From Lepidurus packardi (taxonomy: Eukaryota > Arthropoda > Branchiopoda > Notostraca > Triopsidae), in contig JAKZAN010000004.1 of the NCBI GenBank assembly GCA_023053545.1, forward strand, positions 12,499,235 to 12,563,234: DNA of 64,000 nt. The letters are read 5' to 3'. The number at the start of each line of letters is the position of its first letter. The first letter of the stretch is position 1. The notes beneath the pieces were generated by a model that was not told the DNA's origin, searched no databases, and was given only the letters and a program-made list of their open reading frames with translations. Shown one piece after another: positions 24,989 through 37,918 of the stretch. The position numbers and the translations under genes are program-made.

Positions 24989-27900
24989 TTAAGGGGAAGT
25001 GGCAACCATTCCCAATACTTCAAAACACAGTTGGCAAACTCGAACTGGCTTCGCCAAATTAAACTTCAAAACAGGGACTACTTGATCCGAGCATTTGCTG
25101 CACAAAACCCTCCCACAATGCCGACTAGCAAACACAAATGGAGAACAAAACCAAAAGAATGAATTATAATTCATTTATTCTCTATAAAAAATCCTTAATG
25201 GACTTAAAAATTTACCAATGATGTTTTCTGGTAGTGATGCCAAACTTCCCTCCACATTCCATACAGTAATCATACTCGGCCCAAGGCGGTTCTTCTGTTA
25301 AATGATCCAGCAATCTTAAAACACACACAAAAACAAGGTATACATTATTCCAAGCTCAAAAGAATGCGATTTCAGAGGTTCTACCTGCACAAGAGCTGCT
25401 TGGTGGGCACTTGGTAATTGAAAATCGACACGCCTTGCTTATTAGTGGCTCCTAGACACGCCCCTGCTCGTACCAATGCTAAACACAGTCCCACATTGCC
25501 TTTGGTATATGCCAACAGCAATGCTAATCATCCGTAAATAATTTTAAAAAATGTTAACGATTCTAAAGTCGAGTATCAATTCAGTTTACGCGTATTTCCT
25601 TCCACGTCAGGTGCATTAATCGGAAATGAAGGCATGCATTCCAAGAATAATCTCAATAGCGCTGCTCCTGCTTCCCTGCCACTTAATGCTGCCACGTGTA
25701 ATGGATTTTGGCCTCTCAAATTGCGACTCTCGGCGTCAACCTGGAGTAGAAACCACGAAACCCCTCGTTTAGACTAAAACCATTGGGAAGAGAAGGCAAA
25801 GTTACGTGAGACTCGGTGAGCAGGACTCGAGCGACGTTGACGTGGCCATAGCGAGCTGCGATATGCAAAGGCGTATTGCCTCCATCGTCCACAGCATTAG
25901 GATCCGCTTTGGCGCCGAGCAAAATGGACATGAACGCAGCTCCACCTTCCTTTTCCGCTGTCATGTGCAAGGCAGTTTGACGGCGAGGGCCAGTGGCTTC
26001 TAATTCCGAATCCGCGAGGATCAAATTCCGCAGAATCATCTCGTCTTTGCCCGTTTGCACCGCCAAATGCAGCGATGTCAAGTGAGCCGCATCTTGCGTC
26101 CTGCATTTGACATCTACATGCACCGAAAGCAGAAATAACAAGCTTTCCAAGTCGCCTTTTATGACCACATTGTGCAAGAACGTCTTTCCTTTGGAATCAT
26201 ACTAAGCAACAGGCAAAATTCAATCAAAACCCATTCTAGCCAAGTTTAAATACTTGTTCGGCAGCTGAGGGGTCCTTGCGTAATATAGCAGCAGCAGCTT
26301 TGTTATTCTTCACAGTCAATGCTGTAGCAAATGCGGATTTGCCCGTATTATCCCTCGACGTAATGTCCACGTCCCTCTGGTTTAAAAAGAGCTGAATTAA
26401 GGCAGCGTGTTGGTTCTCAATAGCCACTTGCAAGGGCGTTTTTCCTTCCGCGTCCTAAAACCACCCAAAATAAGTCAAATGAACACTGTTTCTACAAAAA
26501 CGCACCAAAAAAGTCACTTACTTTGGCGTTAATCTGGGCTGCGTGCTCAAGTAATGTCATGACGGTCTCTTCTAATCCCCACTGGCAACACAAATGTAAG
26601 GGCGTGGCTAAATCACGCGATTCGTCTCCACCTTTTCCATTTACTCCTGGCCTCCTCGGACTATTTAAGTCGCAGCCACTAAAACATACATACAATAGTA
26701 ATAAAAATAATCAAATACATAAATAAAATTCCTAAATAAAGAATAAAGTACTTAAAAATCCATTAAAAATCCAATACATAAATAAACTAATATAAGAAAA
26801 ATAAAATAAGAAAATAAGAAATAAGAAAAAAAGTAAAAATAAAATAAGAAAAATAAAATAATAAAATAAGAAATAAGAAAAAAATAAAAACTAAAATAAG
26901 AAAAATAAATTAAATACAATGTTTTTCAAGAAAAAAGCCTTCATTTTACCTTCTAATTAAGAAGCAGGCTAACTTCTCGTTATTTTCATCAATTGCCCGG
27001 TGTAATAGTGTTTGTTGGCAGCCATCAGGACCTGGACCCCAGTGATCCGTGTCTACTCCATGCCTAAAAAATCCAAAATAATAAAAAAAATTCTAGAATT
27101 TTGACTCTAAATGAAAGGATCATTTCTACCTGACAAGTATTGAAGCCAAATCTTCTAATCCAGAGGATAAAGCGACCCATAAGGGTGGATCGCCTCCATT
27201 GTCTTCTCCATCTTCCATATTGGATCCTCTTCGACACAATCCTTCAAGTAAGGGCCCTCCTAATCCGTGCCGAATGCACAGCATAACGCAGGTAAGGCCC
27301 TCGTTTGTCCTAAAAGCCGAAAAAACTTGGTTATTTTGGTTCATTTTAGATTTATAGAGAAAATTCAGGGAATTTTGACCTTGCGTGAACATCAGCACCA
27401 TTATCCAATAAAAACAACCCGGATTGCTCGTCATTCTGCAGCAAGGATTGATGTAAGAGAGTCAAACCAGCGTTATTCGCCACGTCCACATCAGCTCCAC
27501 CTTCAAAAAATAAGTTTGAAAAAATCCCAAATTAATTTACATTGTTTATTAATATGAAATTGTTGAAATTGTTTTACTTGCAATTAACTGATGAGCGGTG
27601 TCATACATTCCTTGCCGTAACGCCAAGCCTAACGGCGCTTCATCGGCGGAATTCTTCAAGTTAACATTAGGAACAATATGCGTCGTGGTATCAGACTCGG
27701 CTAAAGAGTGAGAAATCAGCTTTTTTTCCCAACCAAAAGACATTTTTACTTTTGAAATCCAGTAAAACCTGAACTGTAGGAGCGTGAAAGCCAGCGATGG
27801 CCAAATGCAAAGGGGTTTGCTTCCAAACCGTCACCTTTTCTGCCTCCCCCCCTTCCGCATCCGCGTCAAACGGGTTTTCAGGCTGAAACGAAGCCAAATA

Positions 27901-30900
27901 ATCATGAATAGGCGGGGCTGTCGTTTGAAAATTGCAATTGGCGCCTTTTCTCAACAGAACTTGAGTCAATTTAGCCAATCCCACAGCGCACGACACGTGC
28001 AATGGAGTTTCTCCCTAAAAATAATACAAAAAATAAACAAATTATACAAATTATTAACCCAAATTGATTTTATTATTTTTTTTTTACCCTCAAATTGATG
28101 TTATTCGGTAAAGCTCCATGTTCTACTAGAAATAACGCCGCCGTTTCCAATCCTTTACGTGCTGCGAGGTGCAGCAAGCTTTCGCCAGTACCAGGAGCCA
28201 TCTTTATGATACAAAAAAAAAAAAAAAAGAAAAAAAAAGACATTAATGAATGAAAAAAGTTGAGGAAAATCAATTCCTTTTAATTAATTATTGATCTGAT
28301 TCAATAAATGCGAGGCACTAAAACGTTCTTAATGTCTTACAGCGTTGCAAGAAGCTCCTTTGGCCACTAATTGTGCAGCTGCACACTTCTCGTCCAAGTC
28401 CGCGACATTCTGAAGAGCGTACCAGAGCGGAACGAGTCCATTTTGGTCCTTTATCTCCAAATCGAGGCGTTTGTTCTTGAGAAGTACTTGCAAAACCGGT
28501 TGATTGTTATACTGAACTGCATAGTGCAAGGGCCCACGTCCATCCCGCGTAGCCGCATTGGGATCCGCGCCTTTATTCAGCAGCAATTGCGTCAATTCAA
28601 CCACATTCTGCGCTGTCCACTTCTGGTTCTCCGGATCTGGCTCCCAATCCTCTTCTTTCTGGCTTTCGCTTTGGGCTAGTAAGTGCAATGCGGTTTCCAG
28701 AGTATCCGGTACAGATGGGGAGACTGACGCACCATGCTCGATTAAGAATTGGCAGGAAAATTCGTCCCCTTGAAAAAGAAAACCGACCAAAATTACGTTC
28801 AAAATAAGCATTTTTTCCCCATCTTACGTCGCAAAATGGCGCGATGAAGTAACCGGAATCCTTGGCTGTCTACCGTGTTTAAGGAAGCGCGTTGTTGTAC
28901 CAAGGCTTTGGCAATGCCTTCATGTTTCAATCGCAGTGCCAAGTCCAAAGGCACGTCGCCAATTACGTCCACCGAATCCAACCGGCCAGGAATCTGGTTT
29001 CAAGAGGATATTCACTCAATTAAGGAACCCAAAGAACTAAATTACTTTCATGAGATCATAAAGTCCCGCACGCACCTTCCCTTGTCCCTTTACTCACACA
29101 GAAAACCGCCCACCAAACCCCATTTTGAAGCCAACAAGCTCCATTTACGTTTCTCTAAGTATAAATTACGCAAATTCTGCAAGTTCAAGTTTTTGTAATA
29201 AAAAACTCACGTCAAACTATTAGCATACTCCAAAAACGATCTTCTAACCCATTAAACCGCAAATTACGCATTTGTGGTTACCTTTTCCGGCAAAATAAAA
29301 CGATTTCCTCGTACTTCTATCAATCCCCTCCATTACTGCCGCGGCGTTTCATAGCTTGTTTACATCTTCCCTACGCATGCGCCCACGCGTGGTTTACGAT
29401 CGTTGCACTTGGGCGCAAGGTAAAAACTTCCTATAGAGCTGGAGGCCAGAGCCCAAGAATGAATAAAGCCAACGCACCTTAATCCTGGGCGGTCTCTCAA
29501 CAGTGAAAAGCTAACCTTGGGGACTTCCCCATTGCTCGCATGTGCTCCTTTGCACTCCTAAGCCCAGGCACGACTTGAAGCATTCAGCCTAGCTCCTCCT
29601 CGGAAAACTTCCAAAACACTAAAGAGTGGGACACAGTTCCATTCCCGTTTCTATCCTGCAGTCTCGATTCACGCAGACCCGTTTCGTCACATCCTTCTCT
29701 CCTCTTAAGTTTCAAACATAAGTGATGTAGATTTCATCTCCAATCCCCATTCTTGCCCAAAGTATCTCCAAAAATCAATCAAAACTATGTGGATCATCGT
29801 TCTAACCGTGTCTATCGCAGTCTTCCATTTAAGTAAGTTGTTTTTCATGCTTTCTGAAAAATGTCTCGGAAAAAACTCGGCATTCCTCCCAAATTGTTCC
29901 TTCCATCGTTTAAGAACGCATTAATGTATGCTAATCTCTTCGCCTAATATGGTCCGCTACCTCAAGGTGACGGCCTTCAATGCTACCAGTGCACTGCTCA
30001 AAGGCCACAACGACAAAACGTCACCGAGACCATGTGCTCCAACTTTGACACTTATTCGCCCAAATTCCGGGTGGAGTGCCCCTCGTCTACCTTCTGCATG
30101 AAAAAAAACTACACGCTCGAGCTACCTGACGGAAGTAAGACAGCACTATTAGAAATGAAATCCATAAAACGAAAATAAATCTAATCAAACTACAAAATGC
30201 TCAACTTCAATAGCGTTTTCGCCCCCACAAAACTAAGAATGTTTTCGGTTTCTTTTCGATGAAGGAAGGGCTGTGGTGACGGAGCGAGGCTGTGCACCGC
30301 AACTGGAACAAAATTTTGAACACCAAGACGGGAAATGGAAGGAGATAAAACACTTACGGAAAGACGCCTACAAGTAAGGAAAACTATCGCTCTTTTTCGT
30401 GCCCCCAACCTTTCTTAAGAGGAAAGCAAACTATACAAAATCTGAAATTCCAAGCTGAGATATCTGACGAAAAGAATGGGAAAAAAATAATATTTTTTCC
30501 CATTTTTTTTTTTTTTTTAAAGGGAAGGATGCCAAATTGAAGACCTTCTGGACAAGCCCAAATCTTTTTGTTTTTGCTCCACGTATTTATGCAATACCGG
30601 TTCTCCTCGCGCATTTCCTTGGGCCGGACCTGCGCAGGTGTTGGGGGTGTGGCTTGTCCTTACATTCGCCCAGTACTGGGATTAAATTATTTTTATTTAT
30701 TTTTTTTTTAAGTGAGCTTAAATTGGTCCCTGAAGAAACTGTGATAAATCCCCCAAAACCTGTTCTATCTAATCTTGTTCTTAATTTTCTTTTTAAAAAT
30801 CCGAAAGGGAATTTTTTTTTTGCTGTTTTTTCGTTACGGTTTTACGAGATTTTTAAAAATTATGTTGTTACGCCGGGAGGTTCCAGACAATATACAAAGG

Positions 30901-32044
30901 AATAATTAAAAAGTGCTTACTTGACTGGCGTATTTGACCAGATCCAGGAAAACGACGTCTTCTCTGCCTAAACGGATCGCTGCATGAAGAGGATGAGTCG
31001 TTTGCTGCTCCAGCAGTTTGTAAAGCATTGGAGCGGATAGAGGCGCGAAATCCGGGGCTCCCAAGTCATTCTAAGAAGCGAAATATTGGATTAGCAGGAG
31101 ATAAATGAATAGTTAGAGGGGATTTACTTACCCAGTGAGCGTTGATGAGAGATAAGCAGTGCTCGCGTAACACATTGGTCTTGATTTCTTCGGCAGCTTC
31201 GTAGAATCGAACGCAATTGCGGACGTTTAACGCAGGGATGAGAATGCCAACACATTTGCTGATGAGACTCGTTAACGCGAACTTATGGGCGGCTTTCATG
31301 AGCTTCAGGAGGAATACTTGCTGGTCGTCTGTGCCTGGACTTAAATTTTCCGTATATAACCATTGCGCTAACGCTTCTCCCACGTCCGGCTCCAAAATCG
31401 TCCAATCTAAATTCATTTTATATCAATCTATAGAATTTCGAAGATCTCTAGTAATTCGGAGCTCAATAGTAATTTTATCTCTAGTGTTTCGAGAATGAGA
31501 TCAATAGTGTTTCGAGAATAAAGTTACCTAATTGTGAGACGTTTTCTAAGGACTCCGTACTCCATTTGTCTCCTCTGGCGGCTAGCACGAATTTATGGCT
31601 TTGAATGGTCCGGTCAGTCAACTTGATGGTGATATCACTACAATATAATGTTAAATGAATTTTAATCTACGAAATGAAAGGGTTCTTTACCTGTAGATGG
31701 ACTGGTTGTAGAGACTAGCGACAAACTGAACAAGTTTGGCCACAAAACCATTGTCAGAACCTTCGCCAGTGGCACATAAGGAATATTGACGCTCTAATTC
31801 TCCAAAGGCTATCTGTAGCTTGCGATATTCATCCTTAAGCAGTGCCAAATGACGAGAGAGCTTCGATGCCTCGCCTTAAACAGTAAAACGCAATAAAACA
31901 ACAGAGTTATAAAATATAAAAACCGGAATTAGGTACAGCAGAACCTCCCCAAATATGTGAGGTAAACAACTTTGAATTGCTTGAGTGTTGAGAACATCTC
32001 TCAATGGTTGTTCGTTTTCAAGATTACGACTTACCATCACTCAT
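24989..32044 (-). CDS. ANKFY1: Rabankyrin-5 (ANKFY1), Rab5 effector
   Basis: Twenty exons: 32035-32044, 31691-31874, 31528-31637, 31132-31406, 30921-31070, 28828-28993, 28341-28768, 28088-28201, 27750-28014, 27578-27700, 27380-27500, 27130-27309, 26950-27063, 26522-26678, 26254-26454, 25806-26201, 25590-25740, 25385-25523, 25216-25314, 24989-25124. They sum to 1172 codons plus stop, against about 1169 in human. The first exon holds only ATG-AGT-GAT-G. The protein works in endosome fusion and macropinocytosis. Order: short coiled coil, BTB (about 60-165, SHKFVLAARGDKW), BACK-like VRNCVRFYEAAEE, about twenty ankyrin repeats (about 210-1060), then a FYVE zinc finger (about 1090-1160) with TTRKHHCRHCGRVLC and PVRVCQLC, which binds PI3P. 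Intron 5 (28994-30920) contains a nested gene on the other strand. Confidence 0.97.
26749..26940. repeat. A-rich simple repeat in ANKFY1 intron
   Basis: Run of AAATAAAATAAGAAAAATAAAATAAGAAA-type units on the + strand between two ANKFY1 exons. Low complexity with no coding potential. Confidence 0.75.
29787..30685 (+). CDS. Ly6/uPAR-type GPI-anchored protein (quiver/sleepless-like), nested gene
   Basis: Exons 29787-29832, 29967-30134, 30265-30373 and 30523-30685 give 161 codons plus stop. The gene lies within ANKFY1 intron 5 on the opposite strand. A signal peptide (MWIIVLTVSIAVFHLS) is followed by the cysteine pattern of a three-finger domain: LQCYQCTAQ, C, CPSSTFCMKK, RGCAPQ, GCQIEDLL, SFCFCSTYLCNT. 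The C-terminal CNT and following hydrophobic tail (VLGVWLVLTFA) are typical of GPI-anchored Ly6 proteins. Arthropod members include Quiver/Sleepless, which tunes potassium channels and nicotinic receptors, and Boudin/Crooked, which act in septate junctions. I cannot assign the subfamily. The exon 3 acceptor was chosen to keep frame. Confidence 0.85.
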
Positions 32045-32749
32045 GACGTACGAATACTATAATCTGACTAGTAGTGCACTTGAAACACGAAGTTCCGTTA
32101 ACTTTAAATACTGGAATAGAGATTTATTCGCCGTAAACATGCATACTTCACCCGCCCACCAAAACGAACGAATTCCTGGTTCCCTAACAGCCACGTTAAG
32201 CGACGGGCAAGTGGTCAAGGGGCGGCAACCTTTCCAAGAACCAATGCTTCTGCGATTCGCCGTTGAACTGATTTGAAATTCTCGCGTTTGGTTTTCTAGT
32301 AATGGGTTTTGGGTCACAGGCAGTTATTACATAAATATTGTGTTCGCTTTCAAGCAAAATGAACCTAAACAACGTGGGCAAAGAGTAAACTGAACGATAT
32401 ATAGCTTTAAAGCATTTAGACTTCGTATATTTAAATAAGTTCACGAAGAAACAAAATAAACGCCATAACTACCGAATCAAAGGCCCCTTTTTTAAAGTTT
32501 TTAATTAAATCTCGACAATCCCTACCACCCATGTTCCATTCGTGCTCTCTCATACATGACATCTATTAACCGGAGGTCTTCACCCAAAAAAAAAAAAAAA
32601 GAAACTTGAATAATTTCCACTAACCAGTTTACTAGCTTTTTTTTTAAACCCCCTCCATAGGCATAGGGAAAAGAACTAAAAAAAACAGTAGGAGGGGAAA
32701 AACAGACATATTTCTCAAATTACAAAACTCATCCAGACTCTCTCGCACT
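32045..32749. other. ANKFY1 promoter region and SEC24 3' flank
   Basis: Spacer between two leftward genes. It contains A-runs near 32587-32602 and T-runs near 32640. The 260 bases above 32044 probably include the ANKFY1 promoter. No other element is recognised. Confidence 0.5.
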
Positions 32750-35700
32750 TCAGTTCAGCAAATTGCGTATTTCTTTATGCAAATGGCACAAGAAATCCAC
32801 ATAGGAGAGGGCAGCATCACTCTGTCGATCTTCTACCAAGAATTTCCGGAAAACCAGATCCAATTTGTCTCTTTGCCGCACCAAACTCAACTAAAAACCC
32901 AGTAGAACATTGTTAGCCTACACTTCAAATCAAGTTTCTTAAGAAGTGTAATGCAACAAACCCGCATGCAGCGTTGTTTCTGCCCTTGAATCTTGGCCAA
33001 AAGCCCACGAAGCTGCTGGGAACGCGGATTTTCCAATTCCGCCAATTCCGTACGGTCGATGTCAATCTGCGCTGCTGAACTCGCGCCAAAGATCTGCTGC
33101 ATCCATTCTGGACTCACATTCAAGCCAATCCACAAGAAGAGGTACACCCCATTCTCCAAAATGTACACGCCATCGTCCCTCAACTTCTCGGCTGAGCATC
33201 GGATTGGCGTTGGAATCTCATCCACCGCCTCAGGCGATAGATCGTAAACAGGAATCAAACGCGGGTAAAAGTAAGCTACTGTCGCAGACACGCCCATGAT
33301 TTGGACAGCTTGCATGTGAAAAGACCGGTCGTCGGTCGCCAATTCTGAGCCTAAAGACCCCAAAATACATAATAAATTTCAATTTTCCCCCCAAAACATA
33401 TTAAAATAGTGATTTACCTCCAGATAACGCATCGCTTTTTAATAAGCAATTGATGTACAAGGGCAATAACTTCATACACTCCGGCAAAATGAGTTGGCCC
33501 GGAGAGGAGGGACTCGCACAGTTTTTGCGATAACAGGCCAAAATCTGAGCACTGCGCTGAATCAACGTGTCTTTGACCGTTTTGGGATTCGTGTCCAGCA
33601 ATTTGGTCAATGCTAAACGTAGGAAATAATCCCCAAAGAATGAGCATGGAATTTCAAACGAATCTTGAAGGGCAATCTTTGAAGCTCACCTTGCTTAGAT
33701 AAAAGGTTGATAATGGTGTCCAAATCACAATGACGGTACAAATCTGCCATTTGGGTGCAGGTATTAAGGGACAAATTCAATAAACGAAGACGTCTCTGGC
33801 CTCCAACCGACGTAAATAACACAGCTACTTGGATATACACTCCATCTTCATCTGTTAACTTGTCATCGTGCTTCACTTCCACCGTAACAGCCTAAAACCA
33901 AGCTTATTTTTCCTCAATCTCTGTTAATTGTGTTTCAAAGTATGAAAGAATTACTTTATCAGTATCCATAGCAGCCAACTCCACATCAGTCGTATTGGAC
34001 ATGAAGAAATTACCATAAAAATCAACTGGGCGAACTCCAGTGGACGTACGAATGCGCATAATAGCGTCAAAGGCAACGCATTTGGCCAGATTGTTCTTCA
34101 CATCCTCCAAAACGCGCTGACCATCCAAATCCGCCTAGAAAAGCCCGCAATTTTCGCATAACTTAAGCCATTTGCACAATTACTGACCCAATTTGAGCCA
34201 CTATTCAACATTTTAAAGGTAAGAGATGTGAACTTTACCTGGAAATACGTATACTTGTACACAGCGCCTCCAGACAGTCTGGCCACTTGTCCAATAGTGG
34301 CCAAATCAATGTACGCGTTGTTAAACGCAAACAAATCCACGCTTACACCTGCTCCCACGCATTCTTGGCCCAATTGGTTGTAAAAAGTGCTTTGCGGAGC
34401 TACAGTCCATGAAAACAAACAAGAAATTAGGCGAATTGACGAATTTACTAAGACTGAGTTCCTTGTCCAGAAAATAGTTACCTAAGATCGTCTTTTCTTT
34501 CTCAGTGCCCAACAGTTTTCGATCGTCGCGATTCTTGAGCTTGCCAGGCGCTTCGGCAATGGGCAACGAGGAATGGAAGACGAGCAGCTTGCCGGAACGT
34601 TCAGCAGCTTTCAAAGCTTCAAGACCAGCTTGAATGGCCGGGCCCAGAATGGTTTCCGTTTCTCTAGATTCCGAAAACATGGCCGGAATCTGCGCCACCA
34701 GACTGTCAATCACTGCCTCAGACTCGCTTGCGTCGCACAGGAAACCGTCCAATAACGGCATAAACATGTCGTTTACATCGCCCACCACCATCATTTGAGG
34801 CTGGGCTAAACTAGCCTGCAAATAAAAAGCATACAATCATCTTGGACTCTTGAAATCATCAACTTTTTGAACATTAAAGGCGGAAAAAAATAAAGCAAAA
34901 TAAGAAGAATGGCATACTTTAATATTGTAGAAATGGACTTCACTGCCGTACGTAATAAACCCCACTTTCATGTCTGTTACGTCTCGTCCGGTTTCACGAG
35001 GAAGCTCCTTCAGTATTTGCTTCATGTTTTGACACAGCAAATGGACCAAGCCGGATTTAATGGTATTATAAGACACGTCCAAGACGAAAATACACGCAGG
35101 TGCCTTAGGGTAGTTGTTATTCTACACAAAACATGGCAAATTAACCTTTAGACTAAAATTAGAGACTAAAAGACTACATTTAGACTACTAAATGTCTTAC
35201 TCTGCAATAATCTTTGGTGGCAACGATCTCATAGGTTCCTAAGCACAATTCAGGGCGTTCATATTTGTCCAAACGTTGTCCAGTGTGATCCAAATGTTGG
35301 AAATACTCGGCTGGCACTAGAAAACGCAAGCGAAACGTGCTGACTTAGCGAAAAGGGATGTTTTTTATGAAATGTAAGGTACCTTCTGTGGTAGCTTTGC
35401 AGAAAGGACATTGGAAACGACGTCCTCCATCCACGAACTGCATAAAGGGACACATGTAAGCTTTGCAACGAACGCACCGGACAGGACCTGTGGGACCCAT
35501 GTCCACCACTGGAGGCTGGAATTCCCCGTCTTCCAAAGGTGCAAACGGACTCACAACCAAACCAAATGGGACAGCCGTCTAAAAAAAAAGAAGAATTTTT
35601 TATTTTAAATCCGTAAGAATGAACTTGTCCACTAAAACTGACTAGATTACTCCGAAATGGACCTAAATTTGGTTACTAAACGTTTTTCTGTTACAAAAGA

Positions 35701-37057
35701 AGACATGATATCCAATGACTATTCATTTCTTCAGGAAATAACTAAAATTTTATAGGATAAAATAGCTATTTCTAAATTTGAAATTATTTTTAAGGTAATT
35801 AGTGGCTGTAGGAAGCTTAATTAATGCAATTTACCTGCTTCATGATGTCAGGCAAGGCAGGAATGTTGTACATGGTGGACCTGATGAAGCGTGGGCCCGA
35901 ATTGCCTTGATCCTGAGTGATAAAATCCGTTGTGACCAAAGGTGGCACTTGTCCTTTGACGTTGGTGAGGAAATTTCCACTGCGACTCTTCCGATCTTCC
36001 TCCATCACTTGAATCGGGCTGGGCATCTGATCAGGATCCAAACGGCGCGCCGCCTGAGGCTGGTGCAAGGGCTGCTGAGCATTGTAAGGCTGTGGAGGCA
36101 TGCCCGGTTGGGGCGGAGCTCCGTACGGACTCGGCATGGCTCCTGCTGGTCCGCTGGCGTACTGTGGCGACGCCATCGGGCCACCACTCATCGGGGGCAT
36201 GTTGGGATTGGGCATGGAGCCCATGGGCGAGGATGGGTACGGCTGGGACGGGTTTAAGCCAGGCGCTGGGGGGTAACGCGAAGCCATGGGACCTCCATAC
36301 GGCTGTTGGAACTGCTGTGGCGCCTGTGGTGATGGTCCAGCTGCTGGAGGTATGAACTGGGGCTGTAGGGGTGCTTGGGGGAAGTTGGAAGTCATGGGAG
36401 AGAGAAGCGGAGCTTGCTGGGGTGGGTAACTGGGATTGGGAGCGTAATCTTGGCCGTTTTGGTACGGCTGACTTACTGGAGCCATGCGAGCAGTCATGGG
36501 CATGGATTTCGGGGGACCAGGAGGAGGAATGGGACTCGCTGTGCCATTGATGCCTAACGCAGGACTGGGAGAAGGTGACGGCTGGCCTGGAAGAGGTTGT
36601 GGGGACTTGTAGTCCATATTGCCTTGCGGTGGGCCGGCCAAATTCATGCCAGCCATAGGCCCAAGCAGCTGGTTAGGAGTTCCAGGACCAGGAGGCCGAG
36701 CTGAGCCGCCGTAAGGGGGTAACATGTTGGGATGGCCTCCACCAGGAGCTGGATAAGCACCTTGGCCTGGTACAGGACCCATTCCAGGTCGAGGAGCCAT
36801 GGGAGATCCTGCAGGACCAGCGTATGGACGCGGAGCAAAACCTAAGAAAAAGGTGGCGATGAATGAGTTTTAAAGCCAAAGTTTGAAGGATTAAGTTTAC
36901 CTGCTTGTGGGCCATACGCTGCTGGGTTGGGTATAGGACTGCCAAAGGACTGAGGGCCTGGACTTGGTCCTGATGGAGGATGTTGTTGTTGAGGTGGCAT
37001 CCCAGCATAATTTGGTCTTAGTGGAGCTCCGTAAGGTGGAATATACTGGGGATTCAT
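32750..37057 (-). CDS. SEC24C: COPII coat cargo adaptor SEC24 (SEC24C/D type)
   Basis: Twelve exons: 36901-37057, 35835-36841, 35383-35578, 35201-35316, 34918-35121, 34482-34815, 34239-34399, 33955-34134, 33690-33891, 33418-33612, 32962-33350, 32750-32890. They total 1093 codons plus stop. SEC24 partners SEC23 and selects cargo at ER exit sites. The N-terminal third (about 1-385) is Pro/Gln/Gly/Met-rich and probably disordered. A zinc finger follows ([12 protein letters not shown] ... FQCPFCKA). Next come the trunk ([17 protein letters not shown]), beta-sandwich, helical domain ([18 protein letters not shown]) and gelsolin-like end ([17 protein letters not shown]). Segments such as [10 protein letters not shown] and [20 protein letters not shown] match the SEC24C/D branch rather than A/B. 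Confidence 0.97.
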
Positions 37058-37918
37058 CCTTCAATTTACTTTTCCTATAAATATGAACAGCCAGTAAGTC
37101 ATTGACGTGGTGAAACTCAAATTGTGCATGTTATAAATAGTGAAATGTTGAATTCAAACAACTCAAAGGTCAATAACCAAAGTCTTTTTACTACGCAAAA
37201 TGACACAAGTTAGCGCAATTGAACTTGACTCATTAGGCTGTAGAATGATTACGAGTAGTGTGAAGGGTAGGGAAAATGAAACTGCTTACCTTATTTGTTC
37301 GTTTTTAACACAATTTTGCACTTCAATGTGTAACAGCAACAAGCCAAACAAACTGCACCTCAGGATTGCCACGTCAGTCTGTACGGAGCATGCGCTAGCC
37401 GGGCGCACATACAAGCCTATGGCCCGCTTTTCAGGATGAAAATGACGAATTTCCTGGGTTTAAATCGAGCTCACGTCCACCTCACGTCTTCAAGAACGCA
37501 GGACTGTTCCGTAGCTTAACTTAAGAAAACTTCTAAACGAATTCACATGCGCAGCACATTAGGTATGACTTCCTAATACTTTGCAATCCCATCAAACTTG
37601 ACTAATAACCTTAGGAATTAACGGTCTGATACCGAATTCAACAAGGCAAAGGAAGCTTACGATGTAAGAATCAGTCGAGAATAAAAGACAATGGTAGTTT
37701 CAAACGTGCTGGGTGTACTTATATTGGTAAACATACAATACCATGCAGGGTTTTTAATAAAACTCGAAACGAAGAGTTATGAAACCAAGTAATTTTCCCA
37801 CAAATGCCGGTTTTCGATAGCCTGGACACGCGAAAGTTCGTACCCGTAGTGCTGGAATGAATTTTACAACGCAACTTACCCTTAAAAACGCAAAAAAAAC
37901 TAGCTAGACTTTCTTCGT
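37058..37918. other. SEC24 promoter region and opsin 1 3' flank
   Basis: Spacer between two leftward genes. The region 37060-37440 is presumably the SEC24 5' leader and promoter. No repeats, RNA genes or conserved open frames are recognised. Confidence 0.5.

Noticed and set aside
25585..25596. Possible GC-AG splice donor in ANKFY1
   Set aside because: A normal GT donor one base further (ACG-C|GTAAAC) keeps frame with the next exon and gives the expected TPLLLAY segment.
30190..30614. Minus-strand open frames within the nested Ly6 gene
   Set aside because: They are antisense to verified Ly6-type exons and fall inside an ANKFY1 intron.
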